64,000 bases of DNA. Source: Acinetobacter bouvetii (GTDB lineage: Bacteria; Pseudomonadota; Gammaproteobacteria; Pseudomonadales; Moraxellaceae). The notes below the pieces were generated by a model. The model worked only from the letters and a program-made list of their open reading frames with translations, was not told where the DNA came from and did not search any database. The translations under genes were made by a program, and so were the position numbers. Shown piece after piece: positions 7,707 through 16,670 of this stretch. Numbering within the stretch: the first letter of the stretch is position 1; each line of letters begins with the position of its first letter. The stretch is from positions 1-64,000 of the forward strand of contig NZ_CADDTS010000023.1 of the NCBI RefSeq assembly GCF_902753875.1, read 5' to 3'.

Positions 7707-8743
7707 TAGCCTGACGAACTTTGGGTATGTAAAAAAGCAGGAATTAAACCTGTTAATGCTGCTCGAATATCAGCCCGTTCATTAATCAATTGATGGGAAC
7801 CTTCTTCCAGCATCAATAAAGTCTGCAGACGGAACTTGCGACGGATAAACTCAATATTGTAACGCCAGTCCACCGTCTGATCCTGAGCCCCCTGTGCCAG
7901 CCAGACCGGAATCCGGCAAGCAGGACGGTCTTCCATTTCCTGCATCCATTTCGACATCGCTAAAATCCAATCCATCCCCATCATCCGTGGCTGTAAGGGA
8001 TCTTTTAGACGCACAAAACGCAGGAATTCGGGATTGTGATTATTACGCCTAAAATGACGCGGCACCTGTCGCTTAATCCGTCGGATAATGCCCAAACCAA
8101 CTGAATTATGCCACCACGCCGATTTCGCCGGACGAAGTAATGGTGAAAGCAATAACACGCGATCCACATAGGGATTTTCGCGGCGCTCAGCAAACTCAAG
8201 TAAGTGATGCATCCAAATGGCACCACCTGTACTTTGTCCAATGCCTAACCAGGGTTTGGGTAACTGGCTAGCATTTTTTACATAGTGATAAACCGCGTGT
8301 AAAACCTGCTGATAATGATCAAAGTTCTTAATATTCGCAGGTGAACCATCACTAAGACCATGACCCGGTAAATCATAGGTAATGACACTGAAACCCTGTT
8401 CCAGCAATTCACGAATAATCGGCTGATAAATGCCACTATGTTCCAGATAGCCATGCAGTAAAAATACCGTACCGCGGATTTTTGCCAAAGCTGTTTGATC
8501 TAAATGCGGCTCAAAGACCTGTACATGCAATTTAAACAATGGCATTTGTACATAGCCCTGCCAATGCTCACAATCCAGCAAATGTAAACCGTATAACTTG
8601 CGATAGGACTGAATTTCTACCGAAGGTTGATAAGGTTGATTCAGATTTAGAGCTTCCAGTAACTGTGGTGTAGTTTCACGGCTTGGAACCGGCAAATCCA
8701 GCTGTTGTAAAATCGTCGGATTTAAAAATGGGATATTTGGCAT
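7700..8743 (-). CDS. Alpha/beta hydrolase, monoacylglycerol lipase-like
   Basis: A 347-residue serine hydrolase. The nucleophile elbow Gly-Gln-Ser-Thr-Gly is visible around residue 175. The oxyanion-type segment Phe-Leu-Leu-His-Gly-Tyr-Leu-Glu-His-Ser precedes it, and a C-terminal Gly-Ser-His segment supplies the histidine. It probably hydrolyses lipid or short acyl esters in the cytoplasm; the exact substrate is unknown. A start six codons upstream (8761) is possible. I prefer the ATG at 8743 because it forms TAATG with the YdcF stop codon and has a GAGGT site seven bases before it, suggesting coupled translation. It is last in a run with ydcF-like and murB genes. Confidence 0.85.
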   Translation of the reverse strand: MPNIPFLNPTILQQLDLPVPSRETTPQLLEALNLNQPYQPSVEIQSYRKLYGLHLLDCEHWQGYVQMPLFKLHVQVFEPHLDQTALAKIRGTVFLLHGYLEHSGIYQPIIRELLEQGFSVITYDLPGHGLSDGSPANIKNFDHYQQVLHAVYHYVKNASQLPKPWLGIGQSTGGAIWMHHLLEFAERRENPYVDRVLLLSPLLRPAKSAWWHNSVGLGIIRRIKRQVPRHFRRNNHNPEFLRFVRLKDPLQPRMMGMDWILAMSKWMQEMEDRPACRIPVWLAQGAQDQTVDWRYNIEFIRRKFRLQTLLMLEEGSHQLINERADIRAALTGLIPAFLHTQSSSGYY

Positions 8744-9870
8744 TAAGGTACCTCGCGGCAATCACTGGAACCAAACCAGACATCACGAATCGTGGCTAAC
8801 ATTTCATAATTGGCACGGCGACTATGATCATAGTTTTGTTCACTTGGCCGCCAGTGTGTCAGATGTGTGGGGATAGGGGCTTCTACAGGTACAGTTTCAA
8901 TACCATTTAATGCAAATAAGCGACGTGTGCGCGGCATATGATAACGATCGGTGATCAGAATAACGCGCGGTGCACCGCCTTTTTTCTGCAGTAATAAAGA
9001 GCTAAAACGCGAGTTTTCACAGGTATTCATGCTGCGATCCTCAAGTAATTTGGCATCAACATCATGGGCTTTTAACCAGCGCTGCATATAAGGCGCTTCA
9101 ACACCACTCAACACGATAGGTAAATGATATTGCTTTTCTATGACCAAGGTTTTTTCCAGACGTAGACGGGTATACTCATTCACCACAATATCTTTGCCAT
9201 TTTTATCCAGCGTCAGGCCACCACCCAGAACAATAATTGCATAGGGCTTGGAACTTTGCGGTTGTGGCTGCTCATTTTGCTCATGAATCAGTGCGATATC
9301 GTCATAAATCGTGTTATCTACAGGTTCTTCAGCAACCTTTTCCTGCTCAACTTGATGGGTCCGTAGAAAATCGAGATATTTCTCCATCAAGGCCTTATTT
9401 TCAGAACTGTTTAAATCCAGTAAATCTTTGACCGCCTGAGTCGGATCTTCCGGTTCAGATGCAGCATCAACCTGTTTGGCCAATAAAGGAACACGAGGTT
9501 TTTCCTGTTCTTCATCTTCCTGTTGCTGCGCTTCTTCAATCATGGCTTGTAGAGCTTTATAGCGTGCCTGAATAACCGTCAAATCTTGTGAATTGTGGGT
9601 TTGAATGGCTTCTTCCATCAATTTCAGATAAGCCTGTCGTGCAATCCATAATTTTGAACCCGGTTCCAGGCTTTCGTGCTCACTGAGTGCTGCCATTTGT
9701 TGGCTTTTTGCCGCGACCTGATTCACTTCAACAGGGACAAACGTATTCAGTGCCTTGACTACCCAACCAGAATAAAATGGCGAATAAATCAAAACCATGA
9801 AACAGCCGAACAGTACAAACAGCACAGAAGCTATTTGTACCAGTCGAACCATCCAATGCGATTTCGCCAT
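8743..9870 (-). CDS. YdcF/ElyC-like DUF218 envelope protein
   Basis: A 375-residue protein with one N-terminal membrane segment (residues ~10-30). A charged, Glu/Gln-rich coiled-coil-like stretch follows (~60-200). A C-terminal DUF218 domain begins with Tyr-Ala-Ile-Ile-Val-Leu-Gly-Gly-Gly and ends with a Thr-Asp-Arg-Tyr-His-Met-Pro-Arg motif. DUF218 proteins such as SanA and ElyC act at the envelope and are linked to peptidoglycan or carrier-lipid metabolism. Its place seven bases after murB supports a cell-wall role, but the reaction is unknown. The central acidic region is longer than in SanA. Confidence 0.82.
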   Translation of the reverse strand: MAKSHWMVRLVQIASVLFVLFGCFMVLIYSPFYSGWVVKALNTFVPVEVNQVAAKSQQMAALSEHESLEPGSKLWIARQAYLKLMEEAIQTHNSQDLTVIQARYKALQAMIEEAQQQEDEEQEKPRVPLLAKQVDAASEPEDPTQAVKDLLDLNSSENKALMEKYLDFLRTHQVEQEKVAEEPVDNTIYDDIALIHEQNEQPQPQSSKPYAIIVLGGGLTLDKNGKDIVVNEYTRLRLEKTLVIEKQYHLPIVLSGVEAPYMQRWLKAHDVDAKLLEDRSMNTCENSRFSSLLLQKKGGAPRVILITDRYHMPRTRRLFALNGIETVPVEAPIPTHLTHWRPSEQNYDHSRRANYEMLATIRDVWFGSSDCREVP

Positions 9871-9877
9871 AATTTTT

Positions 9878-10912
9878 TTATTCCAAATGTGAACGAATTA
9901 AACCGGTTTTATCAAACAATACCGGTTCAGGTTCCAATAAAATATCAAATTTTTGTTGCACATCATGCTGTACGGCATGATAGGTGGCTTGCACATCTGC
10001 AAGATTCGCCTGATCATAATTGACTAAAACTAGAGCCTGTTTATGAAACATTCCCACCATACCCAATTTTTTACCTTTCCAACCGGCTTGATCAATTAAC
10101 CAACCTGCAGCAATTTTAACGCCACCTTTGGCTTGAGGGTAATGGGGCAATTGAGGAAATGTTAGTGCTAAATGGTCAAATAATTGCTCTGAAATGATAG
10201 GATTTTTAAAGAAACTTCCCACATTAGGATATTCTTTGGGATCTGGTAACTTGCTTTGACGAATCTGTATCACTTGTTTTTGCAAGTTTTCTGCCGTTTG
10301 TTCATCTCCGACAGCCTGCTTAAGATCGCCATAATTGAGCTTGAGCTGAGCTTGCTTCAGTAATTTAAAAGTTACATGAGTAATCACAAAACGCTTTGGA
10401 TCATCTTTAAAAATACTGTGCCGGTAAGAAAAATTACACTCTGCCGCTTGAATGGTACTGAATTGTTCTAATTGACGATCATAAACCTGTACCGATTCGA
10501 TAAACTCCCCTGCTTCAACTCCATATGCCCCAATATTCTGTACTGGAGAAGCCCCTACCAAGCCTGGAATCAGTGCCAGATTTTGCAGGCCATATAAATG
10601 CTGGGCTGTGCTCCATAACACAAAGTCATGCCAGACTTGTCCTGCACCCACTCGTATGGTTTTACTGTGCTCATCTTCAGCAATATCTTCAATGCCTTGA
10701 ATATCCATATGTAGAACAAGCGCATGAATCTGTTCAGGCAATAACATATTGCTGCCACCAGACAGAATCAATACATTAAGCTGATGCTGCTTGGCATAAC
10801 TTAATGCTTCCACCAAGTCTTCAGAAGACTTGACTTTAAGATAATGGGATGCAATCGCATCCAGACTTAAGGTATTAAAAGGCTTAAGTTGAATTTGAGT
10901 TTGAATATTCAT
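9878..10912 (-). CDS. murB: UDP-N-acetylenolpyruvoylglucosamine reductase MurB
   Basis: A 344-residue FAD enzyme that uses NADPH to reduce UDP-GlcNAc-enolpyruvate to UDP-MurNAc in the cytoplasm, the second committed step of peptidoglycan synthesis. Visible signatures are the FAD loop Ser-Gly-Gly-Ser-Asn (residues ~51-55), Tyr-Arg-His-Ser in the middle, the catalytic Ser in Asn-Val-Gly-Ser-Phe-Phe-Lys-Asn-Pro, and the C-terminal Glu-Pro-Glu-Pro-Val. Length and the lack of a type II loop deletion fit the E. coli-type (type I) enzyme. It lies 12 bases after the tyrosine phosphatase gene and just ahead of the DUF218 gene, so the three are probably cotranscribed. Confidence 0.96.
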   Translation of the reverse strand: MNIQTQIQLKPFNTLSLDAIASHYLKVKSSEDLVEALSYAKQHQLNVLILSGGSNMLLPEQIHALVLHMDIQGIEDIAEDEHSKTIRVGAGQVWHDFVLWSTAQHLYGLQNLALIPGLVGASPVQNIGAYGVEAGEFIESVQVYDRQLEQFSTIQAAECNFSYRHSIFKDDPKRFVITHVTFKLLKQAQLKLNYGDLKQAVGDEQTAENLQKQVIQIRQSKLPDPKEYPNVGSFFKNPIISEQLFDHLALTFPQLPHYPQAKGGVKIAAGWLIDQAGWKGKKLGMVGMFHKQALVLVNYDQANLADVQATYHAVQHDVQQKFDILLEPEPVLFDKTGLIRSHLE

Positions 10913-10924
10913 GTGCTTAAACCT

Positions 10925-11449
10925 TTACTTCACATCAATTTGTTGTTTGAACTGTTGTTTGAAAATGCCGACCCAGGCCAGACTGCTCGATTCACACTGA
11001 TCAAGTACGCGTTCAAAGCCATCTGCCCCACCATAATAAGGATCAGGCAAAGCCTGTTTCGGGTAAGTTTGATCGTATTCACTCATCAATGCAATTTTGG
11101 CCCGAATCTGACTGATGCCATATTCGCTATGCGCCTGTGCTAAAAGCGTTTCAATGTCCGATAAATTTTCATGATCCATCGCCAGAATCAGATCAAACTC
11201 AATAAAATCGTGCAGTTTTAATTGGCGTGCCCGTAATGAGGATAAATCATAGCCACGCTGTAAGGCATGTTTCTGGCTACGCGCATCGGGTGCTTTACCC
11301 GGATGGTAATTACTGGTTCCTGCCGAGTCAATGATCGTATTCAATTGTTGTTTATCACAAAAATGTCTAAGAACAACTTCTGCTGTAGGAGAGCGACAAA
11401 TATTTCCTAAACACACACATAACACCTTATATGGCGTTTTGGATGACAT
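10925..11449 (-). CDS. Low-molecular-weight protein-tyrosine phosphatase
   Basis: A 174-residue phosphatase. The N-terminal P-loop is Cys13-Leu-Gly-Asn-Ile-Cys-Arg19-Ser, the Cys-x5-Arg-Ser active site. The general-acid Asp is in Asp-Pro-Tyr-Tyr-Gly. The family removes phosphate from tyrosine or arginine residues of cytoplasmic proteins. No capsule-type tyrosine kinase is nearby, so it is unlikely to be the Wzb of a polysaccharide locus and its target is unknown. It is the first gene of the run leading into murB. Confidence 0.92.
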   Translation of the reverse strand: MSSKTPYKVLCVCLGNICRSPTAEVVLRHFCDKQQLNTIIDSAGTSNYHPGKAPDARSQKHALQRGYDLSSLRARQLKLHDFIEFDLILAMDHENLSDIETLLAQAHSEYGISQIRAKIALMSEYDQTYPKQALPDPYYGGADGFERVLDQCESSSLAWVGIFKQQFKQQIDVK

Positions 11450-11565
11450 AACAACCTCGATTACTGCTTTATTTTCAGGTGTCTTATGTTAAGTTATTTA
11501 TAGGATGAATCCTATAGAACCTTAAAACAATAATCTTGAATTTGATATAAAAAAGGATGCAATAG

Positions 11566-12726
11566 ATGAGCCATTTTCAATTTCAGACCGTTTCCAATAT
11601 TATTTCAGGACTGGGCTCAATCTATGAGTTAAATGCATTGCTTCAGCAGCAACCCTATAAAAAACTGTTGCTGGTGACCGATGCCGGCATGATTCAGCAA
11701 CAATTGCATTTACCGATTATTGAAATATTGGAAAGTATTCATCTTCCCTATGCAATTTATTCCAATGTTCAGGCTGACCCGGCTGAACATATTGTGCTAG
11801 ATGCGGTTCAATTCGCGAAAAATGAAAAAGTGGATCTTGTTTTAGGTTTTGGCGGTGGAAGTTCCCTGGATGTAGCTAAAATTATTGCAGTTTTGGCCCA
11901 TCCCGAACAACGGCAAAGCTTGCAAGACTTATATGGAGTAAATCAAGCCAAAGCCCCCCGACTGCCGTTAGTTTTAGTTCCGACTACTGCGGGTACTGGC
12001 TCCGAAGTCACGCCAATCTCGATTGTCACCACCGGTGAAACCACCAAAACTGGTATTGTGGCACCTATTTTATTTGCGGATATTGCCATACTAGATGCAA
12101 CGTTTACCCAAAATCTTCCGGCCCACATCACGGCGGCAACCGGTATAGATGCCATGGTGCATGCCATTGAAGCCTATACCTCAAAAATCAAAAAGAACCC
12201 CTATGCCGATATGCTGGCCAAACAGGCATTAAGATTGCTCAATAAAAACCTGAGTGTGGTCCTTGCAGATGGGCAGAATCTGGAAGCGCGTCAAAACATG
12301 CTGGTCGGATCAATGCTGGCCGGTCAAGCTTTTGCCAATGCTCCGGTTGCCGCGGTACATGCGCTGGCTTACCCTTTAGGTGGACATTTCCATATATCCC
12401 ATGGACATAGTAATGCCTTGGTGCTCACTGAAGTGTTAAAATTCAATGCACCCAATGCCAAACAGCTTTATGCAGAACTTATGTGCTGGCTAGATCCAAA
12501 AAGTACCGGCAGTACCGATGGCTTGTGCGATTTATTTATTGACCATATGCAGAATCACCTAGATAAAAGCGGACTAGTATTGAAGTTAAAAGACTTAAAT
12601 ATCCCTGAACAGATGCTGCAACAATTGGCGAGTGATGCGATGTTGCAAACACGACTTTTGCAAAACAACCCACGTGAGCTAACTGAGCAGGATGCCGAGC
12701 AAATTTACCAAGCCATTTATGTCTAA
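11566..12726 (+). CDS. Iron-containing alcohol dehydrogenase
   Basis: A 386-residue member of the group III (iron-dependent) alcohol dehydrogenases. The NAD-binding Gly-Gly-Gly-Ser-Ser-Leu-Asp motif is near residue 100. The metal-binding histidines are in the stretch His-Ala-Leu-Ala-Tyr-Pro-Leu-Gly-Gly followed by His-Gly-His-Ser-Asn (residues ~265-285). It interconverts an alcohol and an aldehyde with NAD(P); the substrate cannot be told. It stands alone, divergent from the phosphatase gene, with an AAGGA ribosome site before the ATG. Confidence 0.92.
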   Translation: MSHFQFQTVSNIISGLGSIYELNALLQQQPYKKLLLVTDAGMIQQQLHLPIIEILESIHLPYAIYSNVQADPAEHIVLDAVQFAKNEKVDLVLGFGGGSSLDVAKIIAVLAHPEQRQSLQDLYGVNQAKAPRLPLVLVPTTAGTGSEVTPISIVTTGETTKTGIVAPILFADIAILDATFTQNLPAHITAATGIDAMVHAIEAYTSKIKKNPYADMLAKQALRLLNKNLSVVLADGQNLEARQNMLVGSMLAGQAFANAPVAAVHALAYPLGGHFHISHGHSNALVLTEVLKFNAPNAKQLYAELMCWLDPKSTGSTDGLCDLFIDHMQNHLDKSGLVLKLKDLNIPEQMLQQLASDAMLQTRLLQNNPRELTEQDAEQIYQAIYV

Positions 12727-12750
12727 TGTGTAATTTTGATCAATTTTAAT

Positions 12751-12768
12751 TTGTGATACAAATCACAA
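12751..12768. promoter_or_regulatory. CRP/Vfr-type operator palindrome
   Basis: TTGTGATACAAATCACAA is a perfect 18-base inverted repeat that contains the full CRP-family consensus TGTGA-N6-TCACA. It lies 25 bases after the dehydrogenase stop codon and 263 bases before the OmpW start. A terminator stands between it and ompW, so which gene it controls is unclear. Confidence 0.55.
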
Positions 12769-12778
12769 TTTATCTCCT

Positions 12779-12814
12779 AAAAAGTTTATTTAATCGCTAA
12801 ATAAACTTTTTTAA
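12779..12814. terminator. Strong terminator after the alcohol dehydrogenase
   Basis: Arms AAAAGTTTATTTA / TAAATAAACTTTT surround a five-base loop, followed by a T run and preceded by an A run, so it can act in both directions. The rest of the spacer up to 13030 is very AT-rich and should hold the ompW promoter. Confidence 0.8.
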
Positions 12815-13030
12815 TTTTCATGAAAATCAGAATATTAAAATAAGTTCGATATTTAATTCACTTCATTACACTTATTTTAATTAAAAACAGTTAATTACAA
12901 ATGTGATAAATAAATCAAAATTTATGTAATTTTTATTTACTATTCACATAATGCTTATTTTTTTTATTTACTATTGTTTTATCAGGTTTTCTCGGAATCG
13001 AAAACCTTAAAAATAAATAGGAATACAGCG

Positions 13031-13861
13031 ATGCAACACACTATAAAAACACTTTTACCTATCTCATTATTTTTTGCCCTGCCATTCGCCCACGCGGCGA
13101 CAAGTGATGGAAAAATTGGCGCTGTATCTGCTGGATGGTTACATGTCATGCCACAAGGCGATAAACAAGGCGTATATGGACATATCACTGATAAATCACC
13201 GGTGCTTAAAAATCAGCCAGCAACCTCGCCAAATGCCGGCTTTGAAGTGCAAGATGCCGATACAGCAGGTTTAATGCTGGATTACTTTGTCAATGACAAT
13301 GTTTCACTTGAACTAGTACTGGGTGCACCACCAGAAATGGAGCTTTCAGGTAAGGGCCAAATCACCATTCCAGCCATTTTAGGCGCAGGCACAATGACTG
13401 CTGCCAACCTGGAAAAATTCGATAAAATTGCCACAACCGATGCCTATACACCTACACTTTTAGCAAAATATCATTTTGGCAATATCCAGCAAAAATTAAG
13501 ACCATATCTGGGTGCCGGAGTGATGTATGCCCACTTTAGCGATGTAAAAGCAGATCCTCATGTTAATGCAGAACTTAATAGTAATGCCATTCTTGCCTTA
13601 CTTAAACCAGAGCTGGGTCCGATCAAAGTAGATGATGCCTTTGCTCCCGTTGTGATTGCAGGATTAGATTACAACATCAATAAAGACTGGTTTGCGACTG
13701 CATCGGTATCTTATGCTCACCTTTCAACCAAAGCGAGTTTAGATGTTATAGGGAATACCCAACTTGGAGTGAATCCTCCTCGCGACATTATTTTACAAGG
13801 ACAAAGTGAGATCGAAATTAATCCGATTGTCACGTATCTAGGCATTGGCTATCGTTTTTAA
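13031..13861 (+). CDS. OmpW-family outer-membrane beta-barrel protein
   Basis: A 276-residue outer-membrane protein. It has an N-terminal signal peptide ending Phe-Ala-His-Ala-Ala (residues ~1-21), alternating barrel strands, and the terminal aromatic signature Gly-Tyr-Arg-Phe that guides BAM-mediated insertion. OmpW proteins form narrow eight-strand channels for small hydrophobic molecules. The open frame extends upstream to 12974. I chose the ATG at 13031 because it starts the signal peptide and follows AGGAATACAGCG. It is longer than E. coli OmpW (about 212 residues), like many gamma-proteobacterial homologues. It stands alone; a CRP-like site lies upstream. Confidence 0.88.
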   Translation: MQHTIKTLLPISLFFALPFAHAATSDGKIGAVSAGWLHVMPQGDKQGVYGHITDKSPVLKNQPATSPNAGFEVQDADTAGLMLDYFVNDNVSLELVLGAPPEMELSGKGQITIPAILGAGTMTAANLEKFDKIATTDAYTPTLLAKYHFGNIQQKLRPYLGAGVMYAHFSDVKADPHVNAELNSNAILALLKPELGPIKVDDAFAPVVIAGLDYNINKDWFATASVSYAHLSTKASLDVIGNTQLGVNPPRDIILQGQSEIEINPIVTYLGIGYRF

Positions 13862-13908
13862 TTTCTAATCTGACTCTGTCTTTTCTATCTTTGAGTTTAA
13901 CTCCCCAA

Positions 13909-13945
13909 TGGGTCATCTGTAGTTCTTTGGATGACTCTTTTTTTA
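13909..13945 (+). terminator. Terminator of the ompW-like gene
   Basis: The arms GTCATC / GATGAC plus a G-T pair surround a 12-base loop, followed by eight T residues. It begins about 50 bases after the stop codon. Confidence 0.65.
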
Positions 13946-14016
13946 AGTTGTTTTTTGACTTGTTTTTTCATCTACTTCACAGTAAAACAAATAAAATTAT
14001 TTAATTATTATTCAAC

Positions 14017-14451
14017 ATGAAACAAACACCCAAACAACGCACTGATTTTTCATATTTTTTACCCATTCAAACCCGCTGGTCAGATAACGATATGTATGGC
14101 CATGTCAACAATGTGACTTACTACAGTTATTTTGATACCGCAGCTAATTCGCTACTCATTGAAAAGGCCAACTTTGACATTCGCTGTTCGCCAGTGATTG
14201 GATTGGTGGTTGATTCTGCATGCAGTTTTTTTCAGGAGCTTTCTTATCCTGAAATTATTGAGGTTGGGGTAGCAATTTCCAGACTGGGAAATTCATCGCT
14301 ACAGTATGACTTAGCCATTTTTAAACAGTCACAAGATGTAGCTTCTGCACAGGGCCATTTCGTCCACGTTTTTGTGGATCGCCAAACACGAAAAAACACC
14401 CCGATTCCAGTTGAAATGCGGGATGCTCTCACTCCATATTTACGCTATTAA
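14017..14451 (+). CDS. Acyl-CoA thioesterase, 4-hydroxybenzoyl-CoA thioesterase type
   Basis: A 144-residue hot-dog-fold protein. The signature Thr-Arg-Trp-Ser-Asp-Asn-Asp-Met-Tyr-Gly-His-Val-Asn-Asn (residues ~18-31) carries the catalytic Asp of the YbgC/4HBT class. Such enzymes hydrolyse acyl-CoA thioesters in the cytoplasm; chain preference cannot be read from sequence. It is convergent with dnaX, with only two bases between the two stop codons, so the messengers must overlap. No strong ribosome site precedes the ATG. Confidence 0.87.
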   Translation: MKQTPKQRTDFSYFLPIQTRWSDNDMYGHVNNVTYYSYFDTAANSLLIEKANFDIRCSPVIGLVVDSACSFFQELSYPEIIEVGVAISRLGNSSLQYDLAIFKQSQDVASAQGHFVHVFVDRQTRKNTPIPVEMRDALTPYLRY

Positions 14452-14453
14452 AT

Positions 14454-16610
14454 TTATTTCAATTGAATATTCTGTATCTCACCATCAAAATTCTGCATTA
14501 AGTCTTTCACCGCAGCTTCATTGTGCAGCAGATCTGATGCACGCTGAAAGGCTTTGGCCTTACGTTCATTTTGCATGGTATATGGGGTTGTGGTTTCCAC
14601 TTCAGCATAATTGACCTGAAAATGGGTGTTTGGCCATTCACTTTTTAAAGCCTGTTCTAAAGCATGCTGTAGCTGGGTCAATAAAGCTTCATATCGTTTA
14701 GGAATATTAAAGATTGATTCCGCATTAATCTGCCCGGTCATCACACCTTGTTGCGCCAATTCCTGTACCGCCGGTGAAAGTTCACTATTGCGGAACCAGA
14801 ACTCCCACTTATCTACCGTCCACACGCCTTCTAAAACTTGTGGTTGAAGTTTCAAGATGTCTTGTGGCATCAATGCTGTATCAATCATTTCTTGAGGCAT
14901 AGTTGAAACTGTTGAAGTTTCTACGGCATCTACAGCTGGCACAGAAGACAAATCAAATAGTGAATCTTGTGGAGGCGTTGCAACAGATTCTGTGACTTCA
15001 GGCTGTTTAACTTCTTGAACGGGAATCTTTGTCTGTTCTGATAATGCAGGTTCTGCTAATGGTGCAATTTCATCAAACAGGAAATCGTCACTGTTGTATT
15101 TTTCGGCTTCTTGTTCAGGTGATGTAGCCGCTAGCTCTTCATCCATACCAAATAAAGCATCATCACTCGATGGATCAAAAACAATCTGATCGGCATTCGA
15201 TTCTGGTTGAACTGGTGTAGCTTCAACCATTGCTTGTACCACTTGAACTGGCTCAACTGTAGATTCAAGCTCTTGTTCTAAAAAGTCATCTGAACTTTGT
15301 TCATCCTCTATAGCCTGTACAGCAGAAGGTTCATTGAAGGGATCATCATCATAATATTCATCATCCAAATGATCGACAGCTGCAGATACAGTTTCAGGTT
15401 CTGGGCTGATGGCCTGTACTTCATCAACTTGAGGGATGCTTTGCACCTGTTGCGCTATAGGCTGCTGAGCTGGCTGAATAGGCTGATTAGCAACTTGAGT
15501 TTGTGACACCAATATTTCATTCGGTTGTAAAGGACGGAATGCCAACAGACGCAGCACACACATCTCGAAACCTTGCTCTTGGGTCACTGCAAGTTGCAAA
15601 TCTGCACGTCCTTTGCACGCAACCTGATAATAAAGCTGCAAATCTTGCGCAGAAATCAGCTGTGATAATTGCATGATTTTATTATTAATTTCTGCGCTAT
15701 ATTTTAAGCTCAGCTCTGGCAGATATTGTAATAAAGCCAATTCATGCAAGGTTGATATCAATTGATCCAGTACCAGTGACACATCTAAAGCCTGCTGACG
15801 AAATTGCATCAACAATTCACTGACACGGGCTTTCTGGTTTTGATGAATTGCCAAGATCAAGTCATAAATAATGGTCCGGTCAATCAGCCCCAGCATATCC
15901 TTGACATCTTGGTGCTGGATTGCACCCTGCCCATAAGCAATAGCTTGGTCCGTTAAAGATAAGGCATCACGTAACGAACCTTGCGCAGATTCAGCGATTT
16001 GCCAGATCGCATCTTGGTCAGCTTTTATTTCTTCTTTGTTTAAAATATTACTAAGATGTTCTGTAATTTCATCAACTACAAGTGGACGCAAAGTAAATTG
16101 CAGACAGCGTGAAATTACGGTAATTGGCAACTTTTGCGGATCTGTTGTTGCAAAAAGGAATTTGACGTGTTCAGGCGGTTCTTCAAGGGTTTTGAGTAAG
16201 GCATTAAATGAATGCGTAGACAGCATGTGCACTTCATCGATCAGATAAACCTTGAAGCGACCTTGAGTGGGTGCATAAGGCACGTTATCCAACAATTCAC
16301 GTGTATCTTCTACTTTTGTACGTGACGCCGCATCAATTTCGATTAAATCGATAAAACGGCCTTCATTGACAGCTTTACAGGTTGCACATACTTCACACGG
16401 CGTAGAGGTTACACCAGTTTCACAGTTTAGGCATTTTGCCAAAATACGTGCAATGGTGGTTTTACCCACACCGCGAGTTCCCGTAAACAAGTATGCATGA
16501 TGCAACCGACCACGTTCTAAGGCACTCGTGAGTGCGCGTGACACATGGTTCTGTCCCACCAATTCATTGAAATTACGTGGACGGTATTTTCGTGCAAGTA
16601 CTTGATACAT
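14454..16610 (-). CDS. dnaX: DNA polymerase III gamma/tau subunit
   Basis: A 718-residue clamp-loader ATPase that joins the polymerase cores and loads the beta clamp. The AAA+ part shows Walker A Gly-Thr-Arg-Gly-Val-Gly-Lys50-Thr, a zinc site of Cys63, Cys72, Cys75 and Cys78, and Walker B Leu-Ile-Asp-Glu-Val-His (123-128). Residues ~370-570 form a Gln/Glu/Pro-rich acidic linker. The C-terminal ~140 residues should be the tau part that binds the polymerase. I found no clear A-AAA-AAG slippery site of the E. coli type, so a separate gamma product is not supported here. The usual partner genes ybaB and recR are not next to it. Confidence 0.96.
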   Translation of the reverse strand: MYQVLARKYRPRNFNELVGQNHVSRALTSALERGRLHHAYLFTGTRGVGKTTIARILAKCLNCETGVTSTPCEVCATCKAVNEGRFIDLIEIDAASRTKVEDTRELLDNVPYAPTQGRFKVYLIDEVHMLSTHSFNALLKTLEEPPEHVKFLFATTDPQKLPITVISRCLQFTLRPLVVDEITEHLSNILNKEEIKADQDAIWQIAESAQGSLRDALSLTDQAIAYGQGAIQHQDVKDMLGLIDRTIIYDLILAIHQNQKARVSELLMQFRQQALDVSLVLDQLISTLHELALLQYLPELSLKYSAEINNKIMQLSQLISAQDLQLYYQVACKGRADLQLAVTQEQGFEMCVLRLLAFRPLQPNEILVSQTQVANQPIQPAQQPIAQQVQSIPQVDEVQAISPEPETVSAAVDHLDDEYYDDDPFNEPSAVQAIEDEQSSDDFLEQELESTVEPVQVVQAMVEATPVQPESNADQIVFDPSSDDALFGMDEELAATSPEQEAEKYNSDDFLFDEIAPLAEPALSEQTKIPVQEVKQPEVTESVATPPQDSLFDLSSVPAVDAVETSTVSTMPQEMIDTALMPQDILKLQPQVLEGVWTVDKWEFWFRNSELSPAVQELAQQGVMTGQINAESIFNIPKRYEALLTQLQHALEQALKSEWPNTHFQVNYAEVETTTPYTMQNERKAKAFQRASDLLHNEAAVKDLMQNFDGEIQNIQLK

Positions 16611-16670
16611 GTATGCTCCTTTTTACAGGTCTAAGCATACTGTTTTTTTATAAAATAGTGAATGAATTAC

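Noticed and set aside
9237..10023. Plus-strand open frames opposite the YdcF-like gene and murB
   Set aside because: These lie wholly over well-supported genes on the other strand, and their composition does not look like protein.
14454..16610. Programmed frameshift in dnaX giving a short gamma form
   Set aside because: I found no A-AAA-AAG slippery site with a following hairpin in the expected part of the gene.
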